Assembly (NCBI GenBank): GCA_002428385.1
Contig: DIWB01000032.1
Coordinates: 1-38,619, forward strand
DNA: 38,619 bases
Direction of reading: 5' to 3'
Origin: Bacteroidales bacterium UBA6117
GTDB taxonomy: Bacteria > Bacteroidota > Bacteroidia > Bacteroidales > VadinHA17
Part shown: positions 1 through 7,440 of the stretch, piece by piece
Numbering within the stretch: the first letter of the stretch is position 1
How the letters are laid out: the number at the start of each line of letters is the position of its first letter
Program-made: the position numbers and the translations under genes
The notes under the pieces: model-generated
The model's input: the letters and a program-made list of their open reading frames with translations, nothing else
The model's database searches: none
What the model was told of the DNA's origin: nothing

Positions 1-14
1 AAAATTATATACTG

Positions 15-196
15 ATGAAAAACCTTATTATGTTGAGAAATATTTTTTTACTGGCTATGTACATTACAGTGTCTTCATTTTCGGGATGTTCGGGAGGAAC
101 TGTTCAGGATCTGTTTCCCGACGGCACACCGGCGCCCGAATGGTTCAGGGTTTTACAGTAAATAATGTTGTTGTCAACGGCAAAAAGGCAGAATAA
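15..196 (+). pseudogene. Remnant of a secreted glycosidase, GH28-like
   Basis: An ATG at 15 opens 48 codons with a lipoprotein-type signal (hydrophobic run, then SGCSGG). They continue into FPDGTPAPEWF, a stretch I associate with the mature N-terminus of Bacteroidota GH28 polygalacturonase-like enzymes, and stop at 159-161. Shifted by one frame across the same junction (about 141-155), the sequence reads QGFTVNNVVVNGKKAE and stops at 194-196, which resembles the C-terminal beta-helix end of the same family. The simplest reading is a gene whose middle, about 1.3 kb in a normal enzyme, has been deleted with a frameshift. The family assignment rests on short motifs from memory. The bases between 197 and 268 show no further coding signal that I recognise. 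Confidence 0.42.
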
Positions 197-268
197 AAGG
201 CATTCCTGTCGAAAGTGAAGCTGTTAAGGGCCTGTGGCCGGGCGATCCCGCATTTTTATTTTGAGCCC

Positions 269-302
269 TTTGAAGGATGTTTGATGCTTTTATTTAAATT
301 TG
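269..302 (+). promoter_or_regulatory. Bacteroidota-type promoter for the TIM-barrel gene
   Basis: TAAATTTG at 295-302 fits the TAnnTTTG -7 element of the Bacteroidota primary sigma factor. TTTG at 269-272 could be the -33 element, but the spacing of 22 is slightly longer than usual. Transcription would start near 309, leaving a leader of about 24 bases before the ATG at 333. Confidence 0.4.
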
Positions 303-332
303 GCATATATACTAACCCCTAAATCCATAAAT

Positions 333-1205
333 ATGAAAATCAAATCTGTCTTAACATTAATTCTTGTCTCCATGTTTACCGGCATCAGCCTGTATGGTCA
401 GGAGCCGGCTTTTAAAATATCACTTGCCGAGTGGTCGCTTAACCGCACCCTGAGGAAGGGTACAATCACCAATATGGATTTCCCGAGGATTACAAAGGAG
501 ACCTATGGTCTTGATGCAGTGGAATATGTCTCAACATTCTTCAAAGGAAAAGCAGAGGACATGGAATACCTCGCCCAGCTGAAAGGAGAGTGTGAGAAAT
601 ACGGTGTAAAAAGCCTTCTTATCATGGTTGACGGGGAAGGGAATCTTGCCGACACCTCCCTGGCAGCAAGGAACAAAGCGATTGAAAACCACCACAAATG
701 GGTGAAGGCTGCCAAATTCCTGGGTTGTCATTCGATCAGGGTAAATGCCGCCGGCCGCGGAACAATGGGCCAGATGCAGGAAGCAGCAATCGACGGCCTC
801 GGCAGACTTGCCGCCTATGCCGAAGATTTCGGGATAAACGTGATTGTTGAAAACCATGGGGGCAATTCATCCTACGGGAAATGGCTTGCCGAAATAATGA
901 AATGCGTCAACAAACCCAACTGCGGAACACTTCCCGACCTTGGCAACTTCTATGAATACGACCGTTACAAGGGAGTCCAGGAACTGATGCCCTATGCCAA
1001 GGGTGTAAGCGGCAAGACTCATGATTTCGATGAGAACGGAAACGAAACCCAGATCGATTATGAGAGAATGATGAAGATTGTTTACGATTCAGGCTACAGA
1101 GGTTATATCGATGTCGAATACGAGGGTAACAAGCTAAGCGAGGATGAGGGCATCAAGGCAACAATAGCGCTTCTGAAGAAAGTCACCGAGCCGTATAAGA
1201 AATAG
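333..1205 (+). CDS. Secreted sugar phosphate isomerase/epimerase-like TIM-barrel protein
   Basis: A 290-residue protein of the xylose-isomerase-like / AP endonuclease 2 TIM-barrel superfamily. Residues 1-23 form a signal peptide ending LYGQ, so the protein is exported. I chose the ATG at 333 because the signal peptide begins there; the in-frame codons back to 300 add a non-signal tail. Candidate divalent-metal ligands are Glu173 in VIVENHGG, Asp in TLPDLGNF (~203), His in GKTHDFD (~229) and Glu in YIDVEYEG (~254), in the order usual for the fold. Exported members are common in Bacteroidota beside polysaccharide-degradation genes, and here the gene is flanked by glycosidase remnants. A sugar isomerase or epimerase role is likely; the substrate cannot be read from sequence. 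Confidence 0.85.
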   Translation: MKIKSVLTLILVSMFTGISLYGQEPAFKISLAEWSLNRTLRKGTITNMDFPRITKETYGLDAVEYVSTFFKGKAEDMEYLAQLKGECEKYGVKSLLIMVDGEGNLADTSLAARNKAIENHHKWVKAAKFLGCHSIRVNAAGRGTMGQMQEAAIDGLGRLAAYAEDFGINVIVENHGGNSSYGKWLAEIMKCVNKPNCGTLPDLGNFYEYDRYKGVQELMPYAKGVSGKTHDFDENGNETQIDYERMMKIVYDSGYRGYIDVEYEGNKLSEDEGIKATIALLKKVTEPYKK

Positions 1206-1217
1206 GCTGAGTGCCTC

Positions 1218-1251
1218 ACCGCGTACCGCGCACCGCGCACCGCAAACCGCC
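1218..1251. repeat. Five-unit 7-bp tandem repeat (ACCGCGC)
   Basis: The units are ACCGCGT, ACCGCGC, ACCGCGC, ACCGCAA and ACCGCC, directly after the TIM-barrel stop codon. They lie in a non-coding gap and have no terminator structure. A similar 8-bp tandem occurs at 1975-2004. Confidence 0.75.
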
Positions 1252-1303
1252 ATGCAACCAGCAATAATAACATTATTTTTTTACCAACTTAAGACAACGT
1301 ATT

Positions 1304-1774
1304 ATGAAAAAGCTTTTACTCATTCTTGCCGTTGTAATATTTTCTTCAGCGATTTTTGCACAGGGACCCGATTTCAGCGGATCATGGAAGCTGAATGATT
1401 CCAAAAGCACCCTTGGAGCTGAATTCTCAATGGCTCCCAAAGAGGTGATCATTGCACAGACCGGCAATGACATGTCGGTTGAAAAGCATTCTGAATTTCA
1501 GGGACAGGCATTTGTCAGCGCAGACAAGCTCACACTCGACGGGAAAGAATGCACAAACACGGCATTTCAGGACATGCAAAAGAAGTCGACCTGCACATGG
1601 TCGGATGACAAGACAAGCCTGAAGGTGGTTTCGAAGATGTCGATGGGTGATGGCGGTGACATAACAATAAACGAGGTTTACAAACTCGACGGCGATACCC
1701 TTGTAATTGAATCGACGGCCAATTCTTCATATGGCGACCTTACTGAGAAGATGGTCTACGAAAAGAAACAGTAA
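1304..1774 (+). CDS. Small secreted lipocalin-like protein
   Basis: A 156-residue protein with a clear signal peptide (residues 1-20, ending AIFAQ). The mature part starts GPDFSGSWKLNDSKS, the opening found in a family of small Bacteroidota exported beta-barrel proteins with a lipocalin-like fold. Alternating polar and hydrophobic strands follow, with one cysteine pair (about residues 81 and 94, in ECTNT and STCTW) that could form a disulfide in the periplasm. No catalytic motif is visible. The gene follows the TIM-barrel gene by about 100 bases and precedes the GH26 remnant by 6 bases, so it may once have belonged to the same carbohydrate operon. The function is unknown. Confidence 0.75.
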   Translation: MKKLLLILAVVIFSSAIFAQGPDFSGSWKLNDSKSTLGAEFSMAPKEVIIAQTGNDMSVEKHSEFQGQAFVSADKLTLDGKECTNTAFQDMQKKSTCTWSDDKTSLKVVSKMSMGDGGDITINEVYKLDGDTLVIESTANSSYGDLTEKMVYEKKQ

Positions 1775-1780
1775 GCAGAA

Positions 1781-1942
1781 ATGAGAATGAAGGAAATAGC
1801 GCTGAGTATACTTATATTCACGCTTGCTTCTGGTATTACTTCTGCCCAGGATCCGGTGACGCCCAATGTCTCTCCTGAGGCAAGGGCTTTGCTGAAATAT
1901 CTCTATGGCATAAGCGGGAAGCATATACTTGCCGGTCAGCGC
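1781..1942 (+). pseudogene. Truncated GH26-type beta-mannanase (N-terminal piece only)
   Basis: The ATG at 1781 (or 1787) begins a signal peptide ending ITSAQ. A mature N-terminus follows containing SPEARALLKYLYGISGKH and then ILAGQ, which closely matches the opening of Bacteroidota GH26 mannanases; there the next residues are normally His-Asn. Homology ends at about 1940. The frame then runs through low-complexity sequence (ARPHDRTTARP) to a stop at 2041, overlapping the 3' end of the opposite-strand YqeY gene. The catalytic TIM barrel, about 300 residues, is missing, so no active enzyme can be made. Confidence 0.6.
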
Positions 1943-1974
1943 ACTGGCCGTGTACGATTAATATTAAATGGAGC

Positions 1975-2004
1975 ACGACCACATGACCGCACGACCGCAA
2001 GACC
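1975..2004. repeat. 8-bp tandem repeat (ACGACCGC-like)
   Basis: The units are ACGACCAC, ATGACCGC, ACGACCGC and AAGACC. The array lies between the broken end of the GH26 remnant and the stop codon of the opposite-strand YqeY gene. It resembles the 7-bp array at 1218-1251 in composition and location. Confidence 0.7.
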
Positions 2005-2011
2005 TTCCTCT

Positions 2012-2461
2012 TTATCCCAGCAGCTTCTTAACCACAGCTGATATTTCCTTCCCGTCGGCCTTTCCGGCCAGTTCTTTCATGGCCGGGCCCATTACCTTTC
2101 CAAGGTCGGATGCTGATTTAGCACCAACCCGTCCGATAATAGCCCTGATTACTCCCTCCAGTTCTTCTTCGCTCATTTTTGCAGGAAGATACTTCTCAAG
2201 TACATCCGCTTCAGATGTCTCCTTATCGCTGAGGTCGGTCCTGTTGTTTTCCCTGTAGATCTGTGCGGATTCGCGTCTCTGCTTAACAAGTTTCTGGATT
2301 ATCCTGATCTCCTCTTCGGGTGTAAGAATGCTGCCGGAGCCTTTCTCCGAATGAGCAAGCAGGAACGCTGTCTTCGCTGCCCTGAGGGCTTCGAGCGATA
2401 CAGTATCTTTCGATTTCATGGCAGTGATCAGATCGGCTGCAATTTTTTCTGTTAGTGTCAT
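2012..2461 (-). CDS. GatB/YqeY domain-containing protein
   Basis: A 149-residue protein covering the full length of the YqeY family. It starts LTEKIAADLITAMKSKDTVSLEALRAAKTAF and ends with the helical domain KVMGPAMKELAGKADGKEISAVVKKLLG. YqeY resembles the tail domain of the GatB subunit of the tRNA amidotransferase, which binds tRNA, but its own role is unresolved. Neither a signal peptide nor membrane segments are present, so it is cytosolic. It lies 12 bases downstream of the ABC exporter on the same strand and is probably co-transcribed with it. Its stop codon abuts the repeat beside the GH26 remnant. Confidence 0.93.
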   Translation of the reverse strand: MTLTEKIAADLITAMKSKDTVSLEALRAAKTAFLLAHSEKGSGSILTPEEEIRIIQKLVKQRRESAQIYRENNRTDLSDKETSEADVLEKYLPAKMSEEELEGVIRAIIGRVGAKSASDLGKVMGPAMKELAGKADGKEISAVVKKLLG

Positions 2462-2473
2462 CTCTTTATTGAT

Positions 2474-4288
2474 TTATTTTGCAAATTGTAACTGGGTAAG
2501 GCTTTTGTAAAGGCCGTTGTTGTTGAGCATCAGTTCATCATGGGTTCCCTGTTCCACTATCGTTCCGCTCTCCAGGACTATTATCCTGTCGGCATTTCTT
2601 ACAGTCGACAGCCTGTGAGCAATGACAACCGAGGTGCGTCCGCGCATAAGTTTTTCCAGGGCTTCCTGGACCAGCCTTTCCGATTCTGAGTCGAGCGAAG
2701 ATGTTGCTTCGTCAAGGATAAGAACAGCCGGATTCCGGAGTACAGCCCTTGCAATGGCAATTCTTTGCCGCTGACCTCCAGAGAGCTGAACCCCCCGCTC
2801 TCCCACAATGGTTCCAAGCCTGTCGGGAAACGACTGAATAAAATTCCACGCATTTGCCTGAACGGCTGCATCAATTATCTCCTGTTCGGTTGCTCCCGGT
2901 TTTCCATAGGCAATATTCTCCCTGACCGAACCTCCAAAGAGGAAGACATCCTGCATCACAATCGCCAGTTGCCTGCGTATTGAAGTTATGGGAAAGCTTC
3001 TGCTGGTCCGGTCGTCAAACAGCACTTCACCGGAAGTGGGTTCATAGAACCGGAGGAGCAGGGATGCAAGAGTCGACTTCCCTGCACCGCTCGGACCAAC
3101 AAGAGCAATTTTCTGTCCCGGTTCAATTGTGAATGAAACATCATTCAGAACCTTTGCGTCAGGTCTCGACGGATAGATGAAATTAACATGGTCGAAAGTA
3201 ATCTTACCTTTCAGTGCGCTGGCGGGATCAGGTTCCCACTCTTCGTCGACTGATTCGGTCGTTTCGTCGAGTATCAAAAGCAGTTTCTCGGCAGCGCCGA
3301 TTGTCCTCTGAAGCCTGGTGTACACGCTTGCCATGCCGGCGATGTTCCCGGCAATGAACCCCGAATAAATCACAAACGAAAAGAGTTGTCCGGCTTCCAT
3401 CATACCCTTGGAGATAAGAATTGATCCCCTCCATATTAGAAGTCCCATGGCAATGAAGAATCCGAGTGAAATGAATGAGAGAGATGCCTGGTATTTCCCT
3501 CCCTTTATTCCTGCTTTTGCAACTTCGTTTGTCCTGTCGCGGTACCGGTTTATCTCAAAAAGTTCGTTTGTGAAGGCCTTTACATTCTGTATCCCCTGAA
3601 GGGTCTCTTCCACAATGGTGTTTGATTCGGCAATGAACGACTGCACTTTTTTGGAGTATCTCCTGACGGCTCTTCCTGCAAAAAATGCCAGAAGTGCCAT
3701 CGGGGGCACGACTGCCAGCATGAAGAGAGTAAGTTTGAATGAACTTACCATCATCAGTGTCAGGGCACCGGTTATCACAAGGATCTGCGACAGAAGGTCG
3801 GCAAGGGTTTCGGTAAGCGAATGCTGAAGGATTGCAATGTCGGCCGAGATCCTGCTGTTAAGCTCCCCGACCCGCCTCTCGGAAAAGAACGACATGGGAA
3901 GCTTGATAAGGTGTTTGTAAATATGCTGTCGTATCGAGGCAAGTGTCTTTTCAGTGACCATTACAAAGATACGGGTGCGGAAATATGAGAATATGGCCTG
4001 CACAACCACAACTGCAAGGAGTATGATCCCTGTCCGGGTGATCTCGTTCATTGAACTCCCCTGGTTGGCCAGATCGACCATATTCCCCAGATACTTCGGG
4101 AAGAGCAGACTTGCACCGCTTGAAATAAGAAGGAAAGCCATGCCCAGTGCAAAAATCCAGCGGTATGGCTTCAAAAACCTGTAAAGTTTGAATAATTCCC
4201 TTATCCCGCTTCCCGTACTGCCTGCTTTCTGTTCTTCCACTTTTAAACCGTATTGGTAATTACCGGCCCTATCCGGATTGACCTGCAA
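2474..4288 (-). CDS. ABC exporter with fused membrane and ATPase domains, MsbA-like
   Basis: A 604-residue half-transporter that should act as a homodimer in the inner membrane. A six-helix exporter domain (about residues 40-335) is followed by a complete nucleotide-binding domain. The Walker A motif is GPSGAGKST, the signature is LSGGQRQRIAIARA, the Walker B is VLILDEATSSLDSESE, and the H-loop is VVIAHRLSTVRNAD. The architecture fits the MsbA/BmrA lipid or drug exporter group; the substrate cannot be deduced. The frame opens with TTG at 4288, and a GTG at 4240 (residue 17) is a reasonable alternative. Neither start has a clear Shine-Dalgarno. YqeY follows 12 bases downstream. Confidence 0.93.
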   Translation of the reverse strand: MQVNPDRAGNYQYGLKVEEQKAGSTGSGIRELFKLYRFLKPYRWIFALGMAFLLISSGASLLFPKYLGNMVDLANQGSSMNEITRTGIILLAVVVVQAIFSYFRTRIFVMVTEKTLASIRQHIYKHLIKLPMSFFSERRVGELNSRISADIAILQHSLTETLADLLSQILVITGALTLMMVSSFKLTLFMLAVVPPMALLAFFAGRAVRRYSKKVQSFIAESNTIVEETLQGIQNVKAFTNELFEINRYRDRTNEVAKAGIKGGKYQASLSFISLGFFIAMGLLIWRGSILISKGMMEAGQLFSFVIYSGFIAGNIAGMASVYTRLQRTIGAAEKLLLILDETTESVDEEWEPDPASALKGKITFDHVNFIYPSRPDAKVLNDVSFTIEPGQKIALVGPSGAGKSTLASLLLRFYEPTSGEVLFDDRTSRSFPITSIRRQLAIVMQDVFLFGGSVRENIAYGKPGATEQEIIDAAVQANAWNFIQSFPDRLGTIVGERGVQLSGGQRQRIAIARAVLRNPAVLILDEATSSLDSESERLVQEALEKLMRGRTSVVIAHRLSTVRNADRIIVLESGTIVEQGTHDELMLNNNGLYKSLTQLQFAK

Positions 4289-4403
4289 ATATCCGGATAT
4301 TGAACATCAATTGTATTAGAGGGAAGAAGATTTTTAACAAAAATTTAAGAAAATGCAAACACTAATTTAAAAAAACGGGCTTTTAAAAAAAGTTTCCGCT
4401 TTT

Positions 4404-4445
4404 TACATTTGCGGCAGTATTTATTGTCATTTAAATTAATGGAGG
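4404..4445 (+). promoter_or_regulatory. Promoter -7 element and strong ribosome binding site of the NEW3-ABC operon
   Basis: TACATTTG at 4404-4411 fits the TAnnTTTG element; no convincing -33 box stands in front. GGAGG at 4441-4445 lies 7 bases before the ATG at 4453. This is an unusually good Shine-Dalgarno for this genome and supports that start. The divergent gap 4289-4452 is AT-rich and otherwise featureless. Confidence 0.5.
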
Positions 4446-4452
4446 AACGTTT

Positions 4453-5604
4453 ATGTCAATCTGTACTTGTTCGTTGAAAACAATTTTCGCAGCGATTCTG
4501 ATCTGTCTATCGCTTAATACAGCTGCTTCCGCTCCATTGGACAGCGTGAAGCTTTACACACCCTTTCTCAAGATCTCGGTAGCGCCGGGAGAGGCGGTCG
4601 ATTATTCGGTCGACCTGATAAATAACTCAGATGAGATCATCAACGCCGGGATTACCGTTTCTGGAATTCCTGCAAGCTGGAACAACACTGTCAAATCGGG
4701 AGGGTTCAATATAAGGGAGATCTCTGTACTTCCCGGCGACAAGAAAAATTTTACCCTGAGGGTTGAAGTTCCCCTTAAGGTCAACAGGGGAAGTTATCGT
4801 TTTCAGGTCAAGGCCGGGGACTTTGATGAACTGAATCTCACACTTATTGTCGCCTCGCAGGGAACATACAAAACTGAGTTCACCACCAAGCAGGCGAATA
4901 TGCAGGGAACATCCACTTCAACATTCAACTTTCAGACCACAATTAACAACCTTACGGCCGACAACCAGCATTATGCCCTTACGGCCGATTATCCTCCGGG
5001 ATGGGTTGTGACATTCAGGCCGAACTACCAGCAGGCCACCTCTGTTGATGTGCTTGCCAACGGGAAGGTAGATATGGGAGTGGATGTCAATCCTCCAGAT
5101 AATTCAAAGGCCGGGACCTATAAAATCAGGGCAATGGTTGCAACAAACGCTTCCACTGCTGCACTCGATTTCGAAGTTGTTATTACGGGAACATACGGGC
5201 TGAATCTTACCACCCCGACAGGACTCCTCAGCACCAGCATCACGGCAGGTGAGACAAAACGCATCCCTCTGGTTGTCCAGAATACAGGTTCCCTGGAGCT
5301 TTCGAACATAAAACTCGAATCAGGTGCCCCGTTGAACTGGGAGGTCACCTTCGATCCTGCAAACATCGACAGGATAGCTCCCGGCGAGTCGGTTCAGGTC
5401 GGGGCTACACTGAAAGCCTACAAGAAGGCGATTGCCGGCGATTATGTAACCACCATGGATGCAACGATACCTGAATCGACAAGCAGGATATCATTCAGAG
5501 TCACTGTGAAGACGCCTATGCTCTGGGGATGGGTAGGTGTTTTTATCATTCTTGGAGCCCTCGGCGGTATATTTTATCTGTTCCGTAAGTACGGAAGGAG
5601 GTAA
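4453..5604 (+). CDS. NEW3-domain membrane-anchored exported protein
   Basis: A 383-residue protein. A signal peptide (to about residue 27, TAASA) leads into three immunoglobulin-like modules of the NEW3 / COG1470 type. These are recognisable by repeated VAPGEAVDYSVDLINNSDE-like and GTYKIRAMV-like strands at about 33-130, 140-245 and 250-355. One C-terminal transmembrane helix (about 358-377, LWGWVGVFIILGALGGIFYL) and a short basic tail (RKYGRR) finish the protein. It should sit in the membrane with its bulk outside the cytoplasm. Only 3 bases separate it from the ABC ATPase, so it is probably the extracytoplasmic partner of that transporter. The ligand is unknown. Confidence 0.85.
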   Translation: MSICTCSLKTIFAAILICLSLNTAASAPLDSVKLYTPFLKISVAPGEAVDYSVDLINNSDEIINAGITVSGIPASWNNTVKSGGFNIREISVLPGDKKNFTLRVEVPLKVNRGSYRFQVKAGDFDELNLTLIVASQGTYKTEFTTKQANMQGTSTSTFNFQTTINNLTADNQHYALTADYPPGWVVTFRPNYQQATSVDVLANGKVDMGVDVNPPDNSKAGTYKIRAMVATNASTAALDFEVVITGTYGLNLTTPTGLLSTSITAGETKRIPLVVQNTGSLELSNIKLESGAPLNWEVTFDPANIDRIAPGESVQVGATLKAYKKAIAGDYVTTMDATIPESTSRISFRVTVKTPMLWGWVGVFIILGALGGIFYLFRKYGRR

Positions 5605-5607
5605 TTA

Positions 5608-6381
5608 ATGGAGGGCCCGGTTATTGAATTAACTGACCTGACAAAGAAATACGGGTCATTCACCGCTGTCGGCAACCTCAGCCTGAGTGTGGACAAGGGT
5701 GAAATATTCGGTTTGCTCGGTCCGAACGGCGCGGGCAAATCGACCACCATACTGATGATGCTCGGGCTTACGGAACCGACTTCCGGCACTCTCAGGGTGT
5801 GCGGAATAAATCCGACAACAAATCCGGTTGAAGTAAAAAGAAAGGTCGGATATCTGCCTGAGGATGTTGGTTTTTACGAAGACTATACCGGATTCGAGAA
5901 CCTGATGTACACTGCAAGGCTCAACTCCATACCCCCGCGGGAAGCCAGGGAAAGGGTGATGCACCTGCTTGAAAGAGTCGGACTGTCGGGAGAGGAATCA
6001 AAAAAGGCAGGGAAATATTCAAGAGGCATGAGGCAGCGCCTGGGCCTTGCCGATGTTCTTGTAAAGGAACCTGAGGTGATAATACTTGATGAACCCACCC
6101 TGGGCATCGATCCCCGCGGTGTCAATGAGTTTCTTGCCCTTATAAAAAGGCTGAGCAGGGAAGAGAAGAACACAGTGCTGCTTTCTTCACATCACCTGCA
6201 CCAGATACAAACTGTCTGCGACCGTGTGGGTATTTTCGTAGGAGGTCATCTGATTGCCGTTGGTGATATTGACACACTTTCCCGGGAACTCTTCCCGCAC
6301 GAACCAATGGTTATAAAGGCAGGAGTCAGTCTGGATGATATTTATAACCGTTATTTCGAGGGATATGAAAAACAGCGATAA
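5608..6381 (+). CDS. ABC transporter ATP-binding protein (CcmA/NosF-like)
   Basis: A 257-residue soluble ATPase with all the motifs: Walker A GPNGAGKST (about 37-45), Q-loop region GYLPEDVGFY, signature YSRGMRQRLGLADVL, Walker B VIILDEPTLGID, and switch histidine in LLSSHHLHQI. The DrrA/CcmA/NosF-type layout fits ABC-2 exporters whose permease is a separate protein. It lies 3 bases after the NEW3 gene, and its last 17 bases overlap the permease start, which indicates translational coupling. It should energise the permease encoded next. The substrate is unknown. Confidence 0.93.
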   Translation: MEGPVIELTDLTKKYGSFTAVGNLSLSVDKGEIFGLLGPNGAGKSTTILMMLGLTEPTSGTLRVCGINPTTNPVEVKRKVGYLPEDVGFYEDYTGFENLMYTARLNSIPPREARERVMHLLERVGLSGEESKKAGKYSRGMRQRLGLADVLVKEPEVIILDEPTLGIDPRGVNEFLALIKRLSREEKNTVLLSSHHLHQIQTVCDRVGIFVGGHLIAVGDIDTLSRELFPHEPMVIKAGVSLDDIYNRYFEGYEKQR

Positions 6382-7357
6382 TATTTCCGAAGGGAAAGGG
6401 AACAGCAGGGCCCTCCATCCCTTCATGGCAATGGTAAACAAGGAGATCTCCGATTACATCCGGAGCTGGCGGTTTATGATCTTGCTTCTTCTTGTTTTTC
6501 TTACCTGCCTAGGCTCGGTATCAGTGGCCATTTCAAATATTGATGAGGCGGTTAAAGCCAATGCAACTGGCGACTCATTTATCTTCCTGAGGTTGTTCAC
6601 TGCATCGGATGGAACCCTCCCCTCATTCTTCGTATTCATCAGCTTCCTGGGACCACTTCTTGGTTTGATAATGGGATTTGATGCAATAAACGCTGAGGAG
6701 AACAGAGGAACCCTGAGCCGTATTCTGTCACAGCCGGTTCACAGGGATTATGTACTAAACAGCAAGTTTACCGCTGCCATTATCGTGCTTAGCGTTATGA
6801 TGTTCAGTCTTGGATTCCTGGTTACCGGAACAGGCCTGATTGCCATCGGTATTCCCCCCACGGCCGATGAGTTTCTCAGAATAGTGTTCTTTATCCTGAT
6901 AAGCATACTCTATATTTCTTTCTGGCTCAACCTGTCTATTTTCTTTTCGGTTAAATTCCGCCAGCCAGCCACGTCAGCCCTTGCCGGCATAGCCGTGTGG
7001 CTTTTCCTGACGGTTTTCTACAGTATTCTGGTCAGCCTGATAGCCAAAGCTGCTGAGCCTTCGGCCAACGCCTCGGCGGGCCAGGTTATGGCTTACCAGG
7101 AATTCGTGATGAATCTCTTCAGGGTGCTTCCGGGTCAGCTTTTCAGCGATGCAACGACAACTGTTCTTGTTCCGACGGTGAGAACCCTTGGTCCTCTGAC
7201 TGTTGAGAAAATTTACGGCACCATTCCGGGATCGCTTCCCCTTGGACAGAGCCTGCTGATAGTGTGGCCCCAGCTTACCGGTCTGGTGGCCGCAACTGTC
7301 ATCTGCTTCGTGCTTTCCTACATATCGTTCATGAAAAGGGAGGTGCGTTCAAGATAA
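6365..7357 (+). CDS. ABC-2 type permease (NosY-like)
   Basis: A 330-residue membrane protein with about six helices. One lies near residue 35 (FMILLLLVFLTCLGSVSVAI); a large extracytoplasmic part and further helices follow at about 90-110, 145-175, 185-205, 215-245 and 300-320. The motif GFDAINAEENRGTLSRILSQPVHR is the conserved cytoplasmic segment of the ABC-2 / NosY family. I chose the ATG at 6365, which overlaps the ATPase gene by 17 bases; ten upstream in-frame codons duplicate ATPase sequence. It forms a transporter with the ATPase and probably the NEW3 protein. NosY-type permeases are known in copper-enzyme maturation, but no nos gene is nearby, so the cargo is open. Confidence 0.9.
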   Translation: MKNSDNISEGKGNSRALHPFMAMVNKEISDYIRSWRFMILLLLVFLTCLGSVSVAISNIDEAVKANATGDSFIFLRLFTASDGTLPSFFVFISFLGPLLGLIMGFDAINAEENRGTLSRILSQPVHRDYVLNSKFTAAIIVLSVMMFSLGFLVTGTGLIAIGIPPTADEFLRIVFFILISILYISFWLNLSIFFSVKFRQPATSALAGIAVWLFLTVFYSILVSLIAKAAEPSANASAGQVMAYQEFVMNLFRVLPGQLFSDATTTVLVPTVRTLGPLTVEKIYGTIPGSLPLGQSLLIVWPQLTGLVAATVICFVLSYISFMKREVRSR

Positions 7358-7384
7358 AATCATACGGCAGTGGTCTCAATGGAT

Positions 7385-7392
7385 TAACTTTG
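7385..7392 (+). promoter_or_regulatory. Candidate -7 element of the copper ATPase gene
   Basis: TAACTTTG matches TAnnTTTG. Transcription would begin about 7 bases further on, at the left arm of the inverted repeat 7398-7431. No good -33 box is seen. Confidence 0.4.
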
Positions 7393-7397
7393 TGCTG

Positions 7398-7431
7398 CCT
7401 CGTTTGTTAGTATTAATGCGAACAAACGAGG
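7398..7431. promoter_or_regulatory. Perfect 11-bp inverted repeat before the copper ATPase: operator or 5' hairpin
   Basis: CCTCGTTTGTT (7398-7408) and AACAAACGAGG (7421-7431) are exact reverse complements around a 12-base loop. The right arm ends 9 bases before the GTG start of the P-type ATPase. No T-run follows, so it is a poor terminator for the upstream operon. Its overlap with the predicted transcription start suits a metal-responsive repressor site or an RNA hairpin masking the ribosome binding site. Confidence 0.55.
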
Positions 7432-7440
7432 AAGAGCAAA

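Noticed and set aside
199..264. Continuation of the GH28 remnant in a third frame (GIPVESEAVKGLWPGDPAF)
   Set aside because: The frame is open to a TGA at 262-264 but I could not match it to the family, so it was left out of the remnant.
7398..7431. Terminator of the NEW3-ABC operon
   Set aside because: The stem is perfect but no T-run follows, and the loop is large; an operator or leader hairpin fits better.
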